64,000 nt of DNA from JBGCEZ01 sp045106735 (GTDB lineage: Bacteria; Planctomycetota; Phycisphaerae; Phycisphaerales; SM1A02), in NCBI GenBank assembly GCA_045106735.1, contig JBGCEZ010000069.1:1-64000 (forward strand), read 5' to 3'. The notes beneath the pieces were generated by a model that did not search any database, was not told the DNA's origin, and was given only the letters and a program-made list of their open reading frames with translations. How positions within the stretch are numbered: position 1 is the stretch's first letter; each line of letters starts with the position of its first letter. Made by a program: the position numbers and the translations under genes. Positions 51,061 to 59,699 of the stretch are shown here, in pieces.

Positions 51061-52824
51061 TCACCAAGAGAGGAGCAAGACGAAGACGCTTTGGAGGACC
51101 GTGAATCCGGCGTAGGTGAAGCCCAGCGTGATCAGGACCCGTCGCCGGAGTGGAGATCGGTGCCACAGCCACGTCCGAGCCGCGGAATGCCGCATGAGCA
51201 AGATGACGGCCAGTCCGCTGAGGAGGGCGAAGCCGGACACCATCAACCCGGGGAGTGCGTCTGACCAGGTGAACGTGAACTGGAATCCACCGATTCCGAG
51301 TTGCTGCTGCATGGCCGAATGCGCCACCCAGATGAGGGTCGAGAGGATCGCCGCGCCGGTGGAGACGATCGTCATGCCCCAGCCGATCACCAGCAAGCCT
51401 TCGGCGCCATCGAAGGGTGAACGCGGTTGATGGATTTCGGCCCGGGCGGCGGTTCCGCACTCGGGGCAGCGATCGCGGCCGGATGGGGCGAGCGGTTGTC
51501 GGCACCGCACGCAGCGTGGCCACTGTTCGGGGTCGAGTTGTTGCAAGATCGCGTCCACCGCGACGCGATTTCGCCGTGGTCGCTGTCGCCGGAGTCGTCG
51601 GAAGTTGACGTGCGGCACATCGATCACGAGTCCGACGAACAACGTCAAGCACAACATCATTCGCCACACGGCGCCGGGCGAGAGTTGCCGGCTCCAGTCG
51701 GTGCTGACCGATCCGCTGGCTCGGGTGGCCTGAAACGCGATGGCCGCGCAGGCCAGGGCCGATGGCATCACCGGCACGGCCAGCACGGCCCACGCGGCAG
51801 CGCCTACGCCCGGGGTGAGGCCAATGAGCCAGACCATCCCCGCGAAAATGCCGAACGCGCCCATTGCAGTGCGCACTTCCCGCGGACTCGCTGGTGCATT
51901 CGGGTCCTCGTCGGCCGCGAGCATCATCGCGGGGCGCCGTGAACGCCGCCCCACCATGCCGACCACGAACAGAACCGTGCCCACCGCAACGGCCGCGCTG
52001 GTCACCGCGAACTCCATCCACTCGATCGACACGAGCTCGCCGGTGACGGTCCAGGGCGGCCGATCCGCCCGGCCAGCTGACCATCTCACATGCGAATCCG
52101 CCCCCAGAACGACGCCAGCTGCGGCGCCGATGGTGGCTCCTCCGAGCCGGACCAAGGAACTGCTCCGGCGAGCGCGGGCGGCCAGGCAGGCGGGAACCAG
52201 CAGGGCGGCGACGGGAGCGAAGACGGCGGCGGCGATGATCAATCCCGTCCACCCCCACGAGGACGGCCGGCGGATCCACCAGAGCACGCCAGCCAGCCCG
52301 AGCAGCATGGACAATGGAGCAGCGCTCGGTTCGGCGACCGCACCGACGACCGATGCGGGGACCAATGCCGGCAACAGGGCGAAGATTCGTGGTCTTCCGG
52401 CGGCCGCGCACACGTGCGCGAGCACGCCGACCACGAGGGCGTCGCCAAGCAGCACGGCGGCCCGCGTGGCCATTGCAGTCGGCGTATCGGCAAGCGCTCG
52501 AGCGAGATCGTCCCACAACCCATCGACGATCTCGATCGATCCGGCGATCCAGGCCAGTCGCATCAAGATGGCGATGCCGACGAGTGGCACGATCCCATCC
52601 GCGCGCCACCAGCCGGGGCGCCGCGGCGCGAGCGGTCCGGTGGCGCGGAGTCCGCGGCGCGGGGTGAAGGCAAGCAACAGACAGGCGGACGCGAGCCCGA
52701 AGAGCAACGCATCCGCGCTTCGCGGGGTGCTCGGCCACGGCGGGGCGAGGCGCGGCCCCGAGGTCGCGGCGAAAAATCCGAGCACGACCCCGAAGAGGAC
52801 CATGATGCGTCGTGTGATGTGCAT
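51061..52824 (-). CDS. Polytopic membrane protein with zinc ribbon
   Basis: 587 residues with roughly 12-14 hydrophobic segments. A zinc ribbon at ~440-465 (CVRCRQPLAPSGRDRCPECG) sits in a cytoplasmic-looking loop, as in the zinc-ribbon paralogues at 7.6-9.8 kb, followed by two further membrane pairs. The N-terminal helices resemble the membrane body of glycosyltransferase- or mannosyltransferase-like proteins, but I see no catalytic motif. It starts 22 bp upstream of the NIF3-like gene on the same strand. Function unknown. Confidence 0.7.
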   Translation of the reverse strand: MHITRRIMVLFGVVLGFFAATSGPRLAPPWPSTPRSADALLFGLASACLLLAFTPRRGLRATGPLAPRRPGWWRADGIVPLVGIAILMRLAWIAGSIEIVDGLWDDLARALADTPTAMATRAAVLLGDALVVGVLAHVCAAAGRPRIFALLPALVPASVVGAVAEPSAAPLSMLLGLAGVLWWIRRPSSWGWTGLIIAAAVFAPVAALLVPACLAARARRSSSLVRLGGATIGAAAGVVLGADSHVRWSAGRADRPPWTVTGELVSIEWMEFAVTSAAVAVGTVLFVVGMVGRRSRRPAMMLAADEDPNAPASPREVRTAMGAFGIFAGMVWLIGLTPGVGAAAWAVLAVPVMPSALACAAIAFQATRASGSVSTDWSRQLSPGAVWRMMLCLTLFVGLVIDVPHVNFRRLRRQRPRRNRVAVDAILQQLDPEQWPRCVRCRQPLAPSGRDRCPECGTAARAEIHQPRSPFDGAEGLLVIGWGMTIVSTGAAILSTLIWVAHSAMQQQLGIGGFQFTFTWSDALPGLMVSGFALLSGLAVILLMRHSAARTWLWHRSPLRRRVLITLGFTYAGFTVLQSVFVLLLSW

Positions 52825-53072
52825 GCGTTGCGTTCCCCCCTGCGACCCCGCCGGTTCGGATTCTGGTCGCGGTTCGGTGATGATCGGGGAGCGGCCGGCG
52901 TTTCACAAGCGTCGCTCACCTGGCCGATTCCCCGGCGGCTCCTCGGGATCAGCCCGCCGCACGGAACCGGCCCGCTCGCCCCGCCCCGCCCGCCCGATTC
53001 GCGTACCGTTTCACGGACGCGTCGGCTGTCGCCCGTCTCGGCGCCGGCGTCCAGACCGATCTCCGAACCGGA

Positions 53073-54476
53073 GTGCACGCCACCGTGACGAGCCGTACCG
53101 CCACCGAATCCACCACCCGCAAGCACTTCGTGCTCGACACGAATGTCTTGCTGCACAATCCGGCCGCGATCCAGATGTTCGACGAACACGAGATCGTGAT
53201 TCCCCTCACGGTGATCGAGGAACTCGACAACTTCAAGAAGAACAGCGATGACACCGGACGCAACAGCCGGCAGATCATTCGGGCGATCGATGCGCTGCGA
53301 GCGGAAGGTCACTTGTTCGATGGCGTGTCCATCAACGATCGCGGCGGCACCTTGCGCATCGACCGGGGCGTGCCGTCGGCGGACATGCAACTTGATCCGA
53401 ACGTGGCGGATCACAAGATTCTCGCGGTGGCCAAGGCACTGGTCGACGCCGGGCAGCGCACCGTCTTTGTGTCCAAGGACATCAATGCACGGGTGAAAGC
53501 CGACGCCCTGGGCATTCCGGCCGAGGACTTTGAAGCGCAGAAGGTCGACGCGGATTGGTTGTACACCGGTTTCAGCATGGCCGACGTCACCGACGCCCTC
53601 ATTGATGAGCTCTACGACGAACGTCAATTGCCCATGGAACGCGTGCTGCCGATGGTCCGCGGCCGCGAAGAGAATCCCGACGTCGAATTGCACGCCAATC
53701 AGTTCTTGGTGATGCACAGTACGGATGATCCGGCGCACTCGGGACTGGCTCGGCGCCTCGGAACAACGGATCACGTGATTCCCGTGACGCGGCCGCGCCG
53801 GCCGATCTTCGGCGTCATGGCCCGCAACGTCGAGCAGACGATGGCGCTCGACTTGTTGTTGGACGACGACGTCAAACTTGTCACCTTGCTCGGTACGGCC
53901 GGTACCGGAAAGACATTGCTTGCACTGGCCGCCGGCATGCAAGCGGTCTTCAAGGAGCAGCGATTCGACAAGCTCCTCGCCGCTCGGCCGATCATGCCAC
54001 TCGGTCGCGACATCGGATACCTGCCGGGCGACAAGGATGAGAAGCTCGCGATGTGGATGCAGCCGATCTTTGACAACCTGATGTATCTCTTGTCAACGCG
54101 CGGTTCGCACCTGGAGCAAGCGGAGAGTCGATCGGCCGAGCAACACATTGATCGCATGCTCGACTCGGACCAGTTGGTCCTCGAACCGTTGACCTACATT
54201 CGCGGTCGCAGCATTCCGCATCAGTTCTTCATCGTGGACGAGGCCCAGAACCTCACGCCCCACGAAGTGAAGACGATCATCAGCCGCGCGGGCGACGGAA
54301 CGAAGGTCGTGCTGACCGGCGACATCAACCAGATCGACAATCCGTATCTGGATGCATCGTCCAACGGGCTGAGTTACACCGTCGAGCGCATGAAGGGTCA
54401 GCCGATGGCCGGGCACGTGACGCTGCAGCGTTCGGAGCGCAGCCAGCTCGCGAGTCTTGCCGCCGAGATTCTGTGA
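53073..54476 (+). CDS. PIN-PhoH ATPase (PhoH2-like)
   Basis: 467 residues. An N-terminal PIN domain has HFVLDTNVLLHNP (Asp22) with the later VADHKILAVAKAL and FVSKDINARVKADALGI as acidic blocks. The C-terminal PhoH ATPase has Walker A GTAGTGKT at ~274-281 and Walker B FFIVDEAQN at ~384-392, then VLTGDINQID. PhoH2-type proteins couple RNA cleavage by the PIN domain to helicase/ATPase activity. The start is GTG 53073; GTG 53085, with GGAG 11 nt before it, is a plausible alternative. Confidence 0.92.
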   Translation: MHATVTSRTATESTTRKHFVLDTNVLLHNPAAIQMFDEHEIVIPLTVIEELDNFKKNSDDTGRNSRQIIRAIDALRAEGHLFDGVSINDRGGTLRIDRGVPSADMQLDPNVADHKILAVAKALVDAGQRTVFVSKDINARVKADALGIPAEDFEAQKVDADWLYTGFSMADVTDALIDELYDERQLPMERVLPMVRGREENPDVELHANQFLVMHSTDDPAHSGLARRLGTTDHVIPVTRPRRPIFGVMARNVEQTMALDLLLDDDVKLVTLLGTAGTGKTLLALAAGMQAVFKEQRFDKLLAARPIMPLGRDIGYLPGDKDEKLAMWMQPIFDNLMYLLSTRGSHLEQAESRSAEQHIDRMLDSDQLVLEPLTYIRGRSIPHQFFIVDEAQNLTPHEVKTIISRAGDGTKVVLTGDINQIDNPYLDASSNGLSYTVERMKGQPMAGHVTLQRSERSQLASLAAEIL

Positions 54477-54538
54477 GCCCGCGATCCCATGATCCCGCGA
54501 TCCCGTGATCCCGTGATCCCGCGATCCCGCGATCTCGC
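54475..54538. repeat. 8-bp tandem repeat GATCCCGY, ~8 copies
   Basis: Seven clear units from 54483 (GATCCCAT, then GATCCCGC/GATCCCGT, last GATCTCGC) with constant period 8, preceded by a degraded one that overlaps the PhoH stop codon. The array places a GATC site every 8 bp. Confidence 0.85.
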
Positions 54539-55032
54539 AACTCAGTGACTGGGTGATTCGCTGATCGGGTGATTCGGTGCGTGGCAAACTGGTCGCAGAA
54601 GTGCGTAAAAATGCTCATGCGGGCGAGGGTGGTTGATCGACGAACCATGCAGTCGGGCTGAGGGATTCGCCGACGCTTTGCGTTCCTGATGGTGACGGCG
54701 ATGACCGATGCACGGTCGACGCGGTCTCCATGCATCCATCACGGTTCACGTGCTCCCCGAGCTCCACGTCTCGGGCGGGACGGTTGGGCTCCGCGCGGGC
54801 GGAGCCGCCGCTTCATCGCCACTTCATCCTCACTCGGCGTCAATTCGGGCGTCGTGGGTAATTCGGGCGCAGCGCGAATCATTCAGGATCCGTGGGTTCT
54901 TGGCAACGTTGAGTTGCCTTCTCTCGTGGAATGCTCGACGCTCTGTGGTCCGCGCAGTTCTTGCGCCGGATCAAGGAATGCCACGCGCTGCAGCCGGGGT
55001 CTTTCCGGGGCACGCGCCACTGACAGGATTGT
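54477..55032. other. Intergenic region, 556 bp
   Basis: Follows phoH on the plus strand. After the 8-bp array there is degenerate GATT/GATC text to ~54580. A perfect 8-bp hairpin, GGCTCCGC-loop GCGG-GCGGAGCC, lies at 54787-54806 and could terminate phoH transcription, although it lacks a T-run. No gene is supported. Confidence 0.4.
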
Positions 55033-55326
55033 TTGATCGCCACCGTGAATGCCGTCCCCCCCGAATTCGAGTTCAGTGTCCACGCCGCCGGCGAGCGGTG
55101 GGAGGTCAGCACGCCGACCGGCCCGGTGAGCTGCGCGACCCGCTCGGACGCCGCGGCGTTGGCCCGGACGCCCGCCTTGCTGGATCTCGTGGCCGGCGAT
55201 GTATCGATCGAGCCGTATCGCGCGGCAATCGAGGCCGCGGTTCGCGTGGCCCGCACGAATGGCTACCGGTCGATCGCCATCGACCACCTGGAGTGTCGCC
55301 TCCGCCAGGGGGACGCGGAAGATTGA
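55033..55326 (+). CDS. Small hypothetical protein
   Basis: 97 residues from TTG 55033 (alternative GTG 55045). The sequence has regular secondary structure (FEFSVHAAGERWEVSTPTGP; PYRAAIEAAVRVARTNGYRS) and no low complexity, unlike the surrounding spacers, which is why I call it. No family recognised. Confidence 0.5.
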   Translation: MIATVNAVPPEFEFSVHAAGERWEVSTPTGPVSCATRSDAAALARTPALLDLVAGDVSIEPYRAAIEAAVRVARTNGYRSIAIDHLECRLRQGDAED

Positions 55327-55662
55327 GTGCGGGTGCGTCGGTGCCTGTCCGTAGCGGATTGTGGCCACCCGCCTCCGATCCTCGCCAACCGTCCGCCGAA
55401 CCCTCGCCAACCGCTCGCCAGCGCTCGGCCGACTCCTGCCGGTCCCGCATTCTCCCGCTCAAGCTTCTCGCTTGGCCGATGCCAGGAATCGGCAGAACAA
55501 ATGGCGAGGCCCGCCTGCGGCCTCCGACCCGCCTGATTCGGCGACTCCGGACGAAATCCCGCCCGGATCGCGGGTCTGGGCGCGAAATCATCGATACGCT
55601 CAACCGATTGATCTCTGGGGCACCGGCGCCCCGCAGCTCGAATCTCTGGGAGAACCACGCGC
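55327..55662. other. Intergenic region, 336 bp
   Basis: Upstream of the Bax-inhibitor-like gene. CTCGCCAACCG-like phrases repeat near 55377-55420. A GGGAGA ribosome binding site ends this region just before ATG 55663. Nothing else is supportable. Confidence 0.4.
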
Positions 55663-56490
55663 ATGTTGCAGTCCTCGAACCCTGTCCTGTCCGGCGACGC
55701 CGACTTCCGCGAGCACTACGGCACCATGGCCGGGGGCCGATCGGACGTGGCCACGCTCCAGGGCATCGTCAACCGAACCGCGGCCTTCGCGATCGTCTGC
55801 GTGCTGTTTGGCGCCGTCGGCTACCACTTCCTGGCCGGCAATCGCAGCCTGACGATGCTGGTGGCCTTCGCCGGTTTCGCCATCACCATGGGCATGGGCT
55901 TCGTCATCCGGCGGAATCCGGCCCTCGCCGCCCCGCTCGGATTCGTCTTTGCCGCCGTGGAAGGCATCTTCCTGGGCGCCGTCACCGGCTCGCTCGACAT
56001 GGTGCTGCAGAACGTGCTGGGCGAGAAGAACCCGGTCTTGGCCACGGGCGGACTGGCTCTGCCGGCGTTCATCATCACGATCAGCGTGATGGGCTCCATG
56101 CTTGCCCTCTACAGCGCCCGCATCATCCGGCCGACCGCCCGTTTCAAGGCGATCATCGGCACGCTCACCATGGCGGTGATGGTGACGTACCTGGCGTCAT
56201 TCGTGCTGAGCCTCTTCAGCGTCCAGATCCCGTTCCTCTCGCTCGGTAGCGCCTTCGGCAGCGGCATGGCGCCGCTCATCGGCATGGGCATCAGCCTGCT
56301 GTTCCTGGGCATCGCCAGCTTCGCCCTGATCATGGACTTTGAGCGCTGCGAGCAGATCGTGGAGTCCGGGGCCCCCAAGAACATGGAGTGGTTCGCCGCC
56401 TTCGGCCTGATCGTCGGCCTGGCCTGGGTCTACTTCGAGTCGGTCAAGCTCGCCTTCCGCCTCGCGATCATGTTCGGCAACCGAGACTGA
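55663..56490 (+). CDS. Bax inhibitor-1 / YccA-family membrane protein
   Basis: 275 residues, seven membrane helices. Landmarks include AFAGFAITMGMGFVIRRNPA, GFVFAAVEGIFLGAVTG, LYSARIIRPTARFKAIIGTL and the C-terminal LIMDFERCEQIVESGAPKNM EWF-type end with the conserved Asp. Members of this family are proton- or Ca2+-leak-like membrane proteins; YccA also modulates the FtsH protease. ATG 55663 follows a GGGAGA site. A strong hairpin lies 40 bp after the stop. Confidence 0.9.
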   Translation: MLQSSNPVLSGDADFREHYGTMAGGRSDVATLQGIVNRTAAFAIVCVLFGAVGYHFLAGNRSLTMLVAFAGFAITMGMGFVIRRNPALAAPLGFVFAAVEGIFLGAVTGSLDMVLQNVLGEKNPVLATGGLALPAFIITISVMGSMLALYSARIIRPTARFKAIIGTLTMAVMVTYLASFVLSLFSVQIPFLSLGSAFGSGMAPLIGMGISLLFLGIASFALIMDFERCEQIVESGAPKNMEWFAAFGLIVGLAWVYFESVKLAFRLAIMFGNRD

Positions 56491-56530
56491 TCGGCGGCCG
56501 CGAGCTCCGCAAACCCGCACGCACACCGCC

Positions 56531-56564
56531 ACGGGCCGTGCCGTCGAACGACGGTGCGGCCCGT
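56531..56564 (+). terminator. Long hairpin after the Bax-inhibitor-like gene
   Basis: ACGGGCCGTGCCGTCG pairs along all 16 bases (two G-T wobbles) with CGACGGTGCGGCCCGT, around a 2-nt AA loop. It starts 40 bp past the stop; the following sequence has only scattered Ts, so termination is likely but not of the textbook type. Confidence 0.65.
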
Positions 56565-56683
56565 GTTGCGTTCCACGGGAGGGGCAGGCGTGCGAATGGA
56601 AGCCTCGCCGGGGAAGGCGAATTCACCGGTTGATCGTGCGTGATCGCCGGCTTCGGCGCGCCAGGCGTGACGAGGCGTGATGG

Positions 56684-57568
56684 ATGGTGGGAGGTTGTTC
56701 GGGCTGGCTGCAGCTCTGGGGGATAGACTGTCGGAAGTCTTCGGGAGCCCTCGCGATCACTGTTCGATCCCCACATCCGGATTTCGAGATCTACCTCAGA
56801 TCGCGGCTCCCAGAGGAGTTGCCGATCCGGGTTGTCAGCGACGCAATCGGAGCTCTTCAGGCGTTCCTTCGTGACGGAACAGCGGAAGACGACGCCGGCG
56901 CGCCAAGTATCGCGCTCCTCAAGATCCGCCGGAGTTCGGCGGCGTACCAGTGCGTCGCCCACAGCGCCGACCACGCCATACGGCGACTCCGGCTCGTCGG
57001 CGCGGTTGTCGATGCTGCCCGAGAGGGAGCAGATGTCGAGCATCCCGATCCGCAGGTGATCGGGTCCGCGGTTCCCGCGATTCGAGCGCTCAGTGAGGTG
57101 GCGAAGAAGGCGAACTGCGACGTCGTTCTCCGTCGCCGGAGTGACTCAGGATTCGATGTGATCGCCGAGGTGTCGCCGACCAGCTTCACCGCGGTCCGCG
57201 ACCACTACACGTCGAGCGGCGACTCCCAGATCACTGGCGAACTGAAGCGAGTCGGCGGGGCGACTCGGCCTCGCTGCATGATCCGAGTCGCCGGACACAG
57301 CTCGGCGATCTACTGCGATGTCACCGAGTCTCAAGCGCGAACCTTGGCCAACTACCTGTACTCGCGGGTGGTCCTCGAGGGAAGGGCAACGTGGCTCCGG
57401 GCGACCGGCGCCATTCTTGATTTCAAGGTTCGACGAGTCATTGACTACCGCGTCTCGAAGTTCACCGATGTGCGTCGCCGTCTACGGGAGGCGGGCGCCG
57501 CGCGATGGGACGCGCAGCCGAATTCCGATGCGTTCTTGACCGGAGACTCCGGCGAGGCGGCGGGGTGA
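56684..57568 (+). CDS. Unrecognised ~290-residue partner of the PIN gene
   Basis: 294 residues as called. The protein has good secondary structure (LALITVRSPHPDFEIYLRSR-like start, GALQAFLRDG, AIRALSEVAKKANCDVVLRR) and a C-terminal beta-rich module, QITGELKRVGGATRPRCMIR, then IYCDVTESQARTLANYLYSR and FKVRRVIDYRV, resembling a small beta-barrel. I do not recognise a family. Its TGA overlaps the GTG of a PIN ribonuclease (GTGA), so the two are co-translated. That arrangement recalls an antitoxin-toxin pair, but the partner is far larger than ordinary VapB antitoxins. The start is uncertain: ATG 56677 or a later codon before LAITV are possible. Confidence 0.7.
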   Translation: MVGGCSGWLQLWGIDCRKSSGALAITVRSPHPDFEIYLRSRLPEELPIRVVSDAIGALQAFLRDGTAEDDAGAPSIALLKIRRSSAAYQCVAHSADHAIRRLRLVGAVVDAAREGADVEHPDPQVIGSAVPAIRALSEVAKKANCDVVLRRRSDSGFDVIAEVSPTSFTAVRDHYTSSGDSQITGELKRVGGATRPRCMIRVAGHSSAIYCDVTESQARTLANYLYSRVVLEGRATWLRATGAILDFKVRRVIDYRVSKFTDVRRRLREAGAARWDAQPNSDAFLTGDSGEAAG

Positions 57569-58032
57569 TCGCGGCCGTCGACACCAACATTCTCATCTGG
57601 TGGGTTCGCGAGACGGCGACTCCCGGTCAGGAGGAGATGGTCAAGCGAGCAGGCTGGCTCTTCGAGTCCTTCGATGAAGATGAAGTCGAAGTCATGATCG
57701 CGTCGATCACGCTCGCGGAGTTTCTCAGCGGTTCCGACGCAAAGAGCCGTGCCCGCGAGCGGCAGGTGGCCGAAGAGTCGCTCATCGTCCAGCCGTTTGA
57801 TGCAAGAGCGTCGGAGAAGGCGGCGGAGCTCTGGGCGATCGGTCGAGGCCTGCCTGAGTATCGGAACGAGCGCAACGTGCTGAAAGCTGATCTGCTGATT
57901 GTCGCCGCCGCGGTGACAGGCGGAGCGTCACGGATCTACTCGCACGACGCGAAGCTCAGAGCGCTTGCTCGCGCAGCGGGGCTCGCGGCGCTTGATCTGC
58001 CGACGACTGCCCCGCATCTGTTCTCCGACTGA
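57565..58032 (+). CDS. PIN-domain ribonuclease (VapC-like)
   Basis: 155 residues. All four acidic positions of a PIN nuclease are visible: VDTNILIWW (Asp6), ITLAEFLSG (Glu52), LKADLLIVAAAV (Asp109) and IYSHDAKLRALA (Asp128). GTG 57565 lies inside the stop of the upstream gene. PIN toxins of the VapC type cut RNA (often tRNA or rRNA) when released from their antitoxin. The usual small VapB antitoxin is absent; only the large upstream ORF could serve that role, which is an inference. Confidence 0.88.
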   Translation: MIAAVDTNILIWWVRETATPGQEEMVKRAGWLFESFDEDEVEVMIASITLAEFLSGSDAKSRARERQVAEESLIVQPFDARASEKAAELWAIGRGLPEYRNERNVLKADLLIVAAAVTGGASRIYSHDAKLRALARAAGLAALDLPTTAPHLFSD

Positions 58033-58315
58033 GTCGCGATTCAGCTCACCGTTCCCGGGCCAGATCGCCGCCAAGTCTCGGCGAACGGTGCTCGAGTTGC
58101 TGGCCGCCGACAACGGGGCCGGTCCATACAGGTCTTCGGCGGTCGCGACAGCGGCTGAGCACTTCGATCGGGAGGGCGTTGAATCCGGATCCGTGAAGCA
58201 CGTGGACCGAGCCCGCATTGTCCGTCCGCGTGTCGGCCGGCCCGTGAGACGTCGCGTGAGGGTGATCGGAACGAAGTCACCGACGGCCCTTTCGGATCGC
58301 CGGCAACGATCGACG

Positions 58316-58945
58316 TCAGGATCGGCTGTCTCGTCTCCGGCGACCGCCTCGCCTGATGGCCAAGCCGGCGAAGAACGCGAAACCCGCCGGGCCGGGGATC
58401 GGCACGAACCGCATGTCATCGATGTGGAATGCCCCGCCGAAATCGCCAAGTTCGACGCCGATGATGGGGACGTCGGAGGGCCAGCCGGAAAAGAGTCCGG
58501 CTCCCTGTGACCCGCCGAAGCCCTCGAATGTGGTCCCGTCGGCCAGATGGAATCGGATGACGACGGTTCCGGGATGGTCGAAGGCGATCGCCTGCAACGG
58601 GGTATCGAAGGAGATGTTGACCCCGAGATTTGGTTGGGCGATGGTGATCACCTGAAAGCCGAAACCGTCGTTCGGGAAGAAAGCTTCGTTGTCTTGGGCC
58701 ACGGCGGTGAACGGGTCCGTTCCAAAGACGACGCCGTATTCGTCTCGGTACTGGTGCGTGATGGGTGTGCCTTCTTCAAGGCCGACGAAGTCGATGGTCT
58801 GCCACGATCCGACTGCATCTTCCCACGCTTGTTCGGCCTCAGCGGTCGGGGTGTAGGTGGTGACCACGGCCCCGGAAGCGGCGTTGGCCAGGAACGTTGC
58901 GGCGAGTGCGGTCATGGAGAGGGTCATACACATGCGGATGTTCAT
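58316..58945 (-). CDS. Secreted protein with VPIPGPA C-terminal sorting signal (paralogue 2)
   Basis: 209 residues. Signal peptide MTLSMTALAATFLANAASGA; then WEDAVGSWQTIDF, QYRDEYGVVFG, FTAVAQD and LFSGWPSDVPIIGVELGDFG, all shared with the neighbour at 59061-59699. The C-terminus reads VPIPGPAGFAFFAGLAIRRG plus Arg-rich residues: a proline/glycine motif, a hydrophobic stretch and a basic tail, i.e. a PEP-CTERM-like sorting signal. ATG 58945 is chosen because the signal peptide follows at once. Function unknown; both paralogues are probably surface-sorted. Confidence 0.82.
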   Translation of the reverse strand: MNIRMCMTLSMTALAATFLANAASGAVVTTYTPTAEAEQAWEDAVGSWQTIDFVGLEEGTPITHQYRDEYGVVFGTDPFTAVAQDNEAFFPNDGFGFQVITIAQPNLGVNISFDTPLQAIAFDHPGTVVIRFHLADGTTFEGFGGSQGAGLFSGWPSDVPIIGVELGDFGGAFHIDDMRFVPIPGPAGFAFFAGLAIRRGGRRRRDSRS

Positions 58946-58988
58946 TTGAAGTGCCCAATTCCGCGCCCGGTGAATCGAAGGCCCGTGC

Positions 58989-59011
58989 GGCGCGATGAAG
59001 TCCATCGCGCC
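58989..59011 (-). terminator. Hairpin between the two sorted paralogues
   Basis: GGCGCGATG, a 5-nt loop and CATCGCGCC form a perfect 9-bp stem just past the paralogue 1 stop and 44 bp before the paralogue 2 start. No T-run; it could be a terminator, an attenuator or a transcript-stabilising stem. Confidence 0.4.
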
Positions 59012-59060
59012 TGAAAGTCGCCGGCCGCTCTTTCGAACCGCCGGCGATGAATTGCTCGCG

Positions 59061-59699
59061 TCAGTCACGTCGCATTCGTCGACCGCCCCGCGTCATCGCG
59101 GCACAGCCGAAGAACGCGAACGCCGCTGGTCCAGGGATCGGCACAAGTCGGAAATCGTCGATGTTGAAAGCGCCGCCGAAGTCGCCGACTTCGATTCCGA
59201 GGATGGGAACGTCAGACGTCCAGCCAGAGAACAAGCCGAATCCTGACGACCCGGGGAAGCCCTCGTACGTTGTGCCATCGGCAAGGTCCAGACGTACGAA
59301 CATGTCGCCTGGATGATCGAAAGCAATTGATTGCATCGGCGTCTCAAACGTGATGTTCAGTCCAGAACTTGGAAAGTCGATCGTGAGGACTTGGAATCCA
59401 AATCCGTCGTTCAGGTAAATAGATTCTGAGTCTTGCGCGACCGCGGTGAACGGAACAGTCTCGAAGACAACGCCAAACTCATCGCGGTACTGATCGCTAA
59501 GAAGTGTGCCCTCCTCAAGGTCGGTGAAGTCGATCGTCTGCCAAGATCCGACGGCGTCTTCCCATGCCTCTTGCGCGTTGTCACCGGGGGTGAACTCGGT
59601 GATCGTCGCTGCGAAGGAGATTCTGGTCACGGAAGCAACGAGAGCGACGGCGAGGACTCGTCCACAAGAAGAGCGAGGAAAACTGGGACTGTGACGCAT
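59061..59699 (-). CDS. Secreted protein with VPIPGPA C-terminal sorting signal (paralogue 1)
   Basis: 212 residues. ATG 59699 is set by a strong AAGGAGGA site 8 nt upstream. The signal peptide includes VLAVALVASVTRISFA. The body closely parallels the gene at 58316-58945 (WEDAVGSWQTIDFTDLEEGT, LADGTTYEGFPGSSGFG, VGDFGGAFNIDDFRL), and it too ends with VPIPGPAAFAFFG plus RGGRRMRRD. Base composition is less GC-rich than most neighbours. The pair looks like a recent tandem duplication. It overlaps an orphan dockerin-like ORF at its 5' end. Confidence 0.84.
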   Translation of the reverse strand: MRHSPSFPRSSCGRVLAVALVASVTRISFAATITEFTPGDNAQEAWEDAVGSWQTIDFTDLEEGTLLSDQYRDEFGVVFETVPFTAVAQDSESIYLNDGFGFQVLTIDFPSSGLNITFETPMQSIAFDHPGDMFVRLDLADGTTYEGFPGSSGFGLFSGWTSDVPILGIEVGDFGGAFNIDDFRLVPIPGPAAFAFFGCAAMTRGGRRMRRD

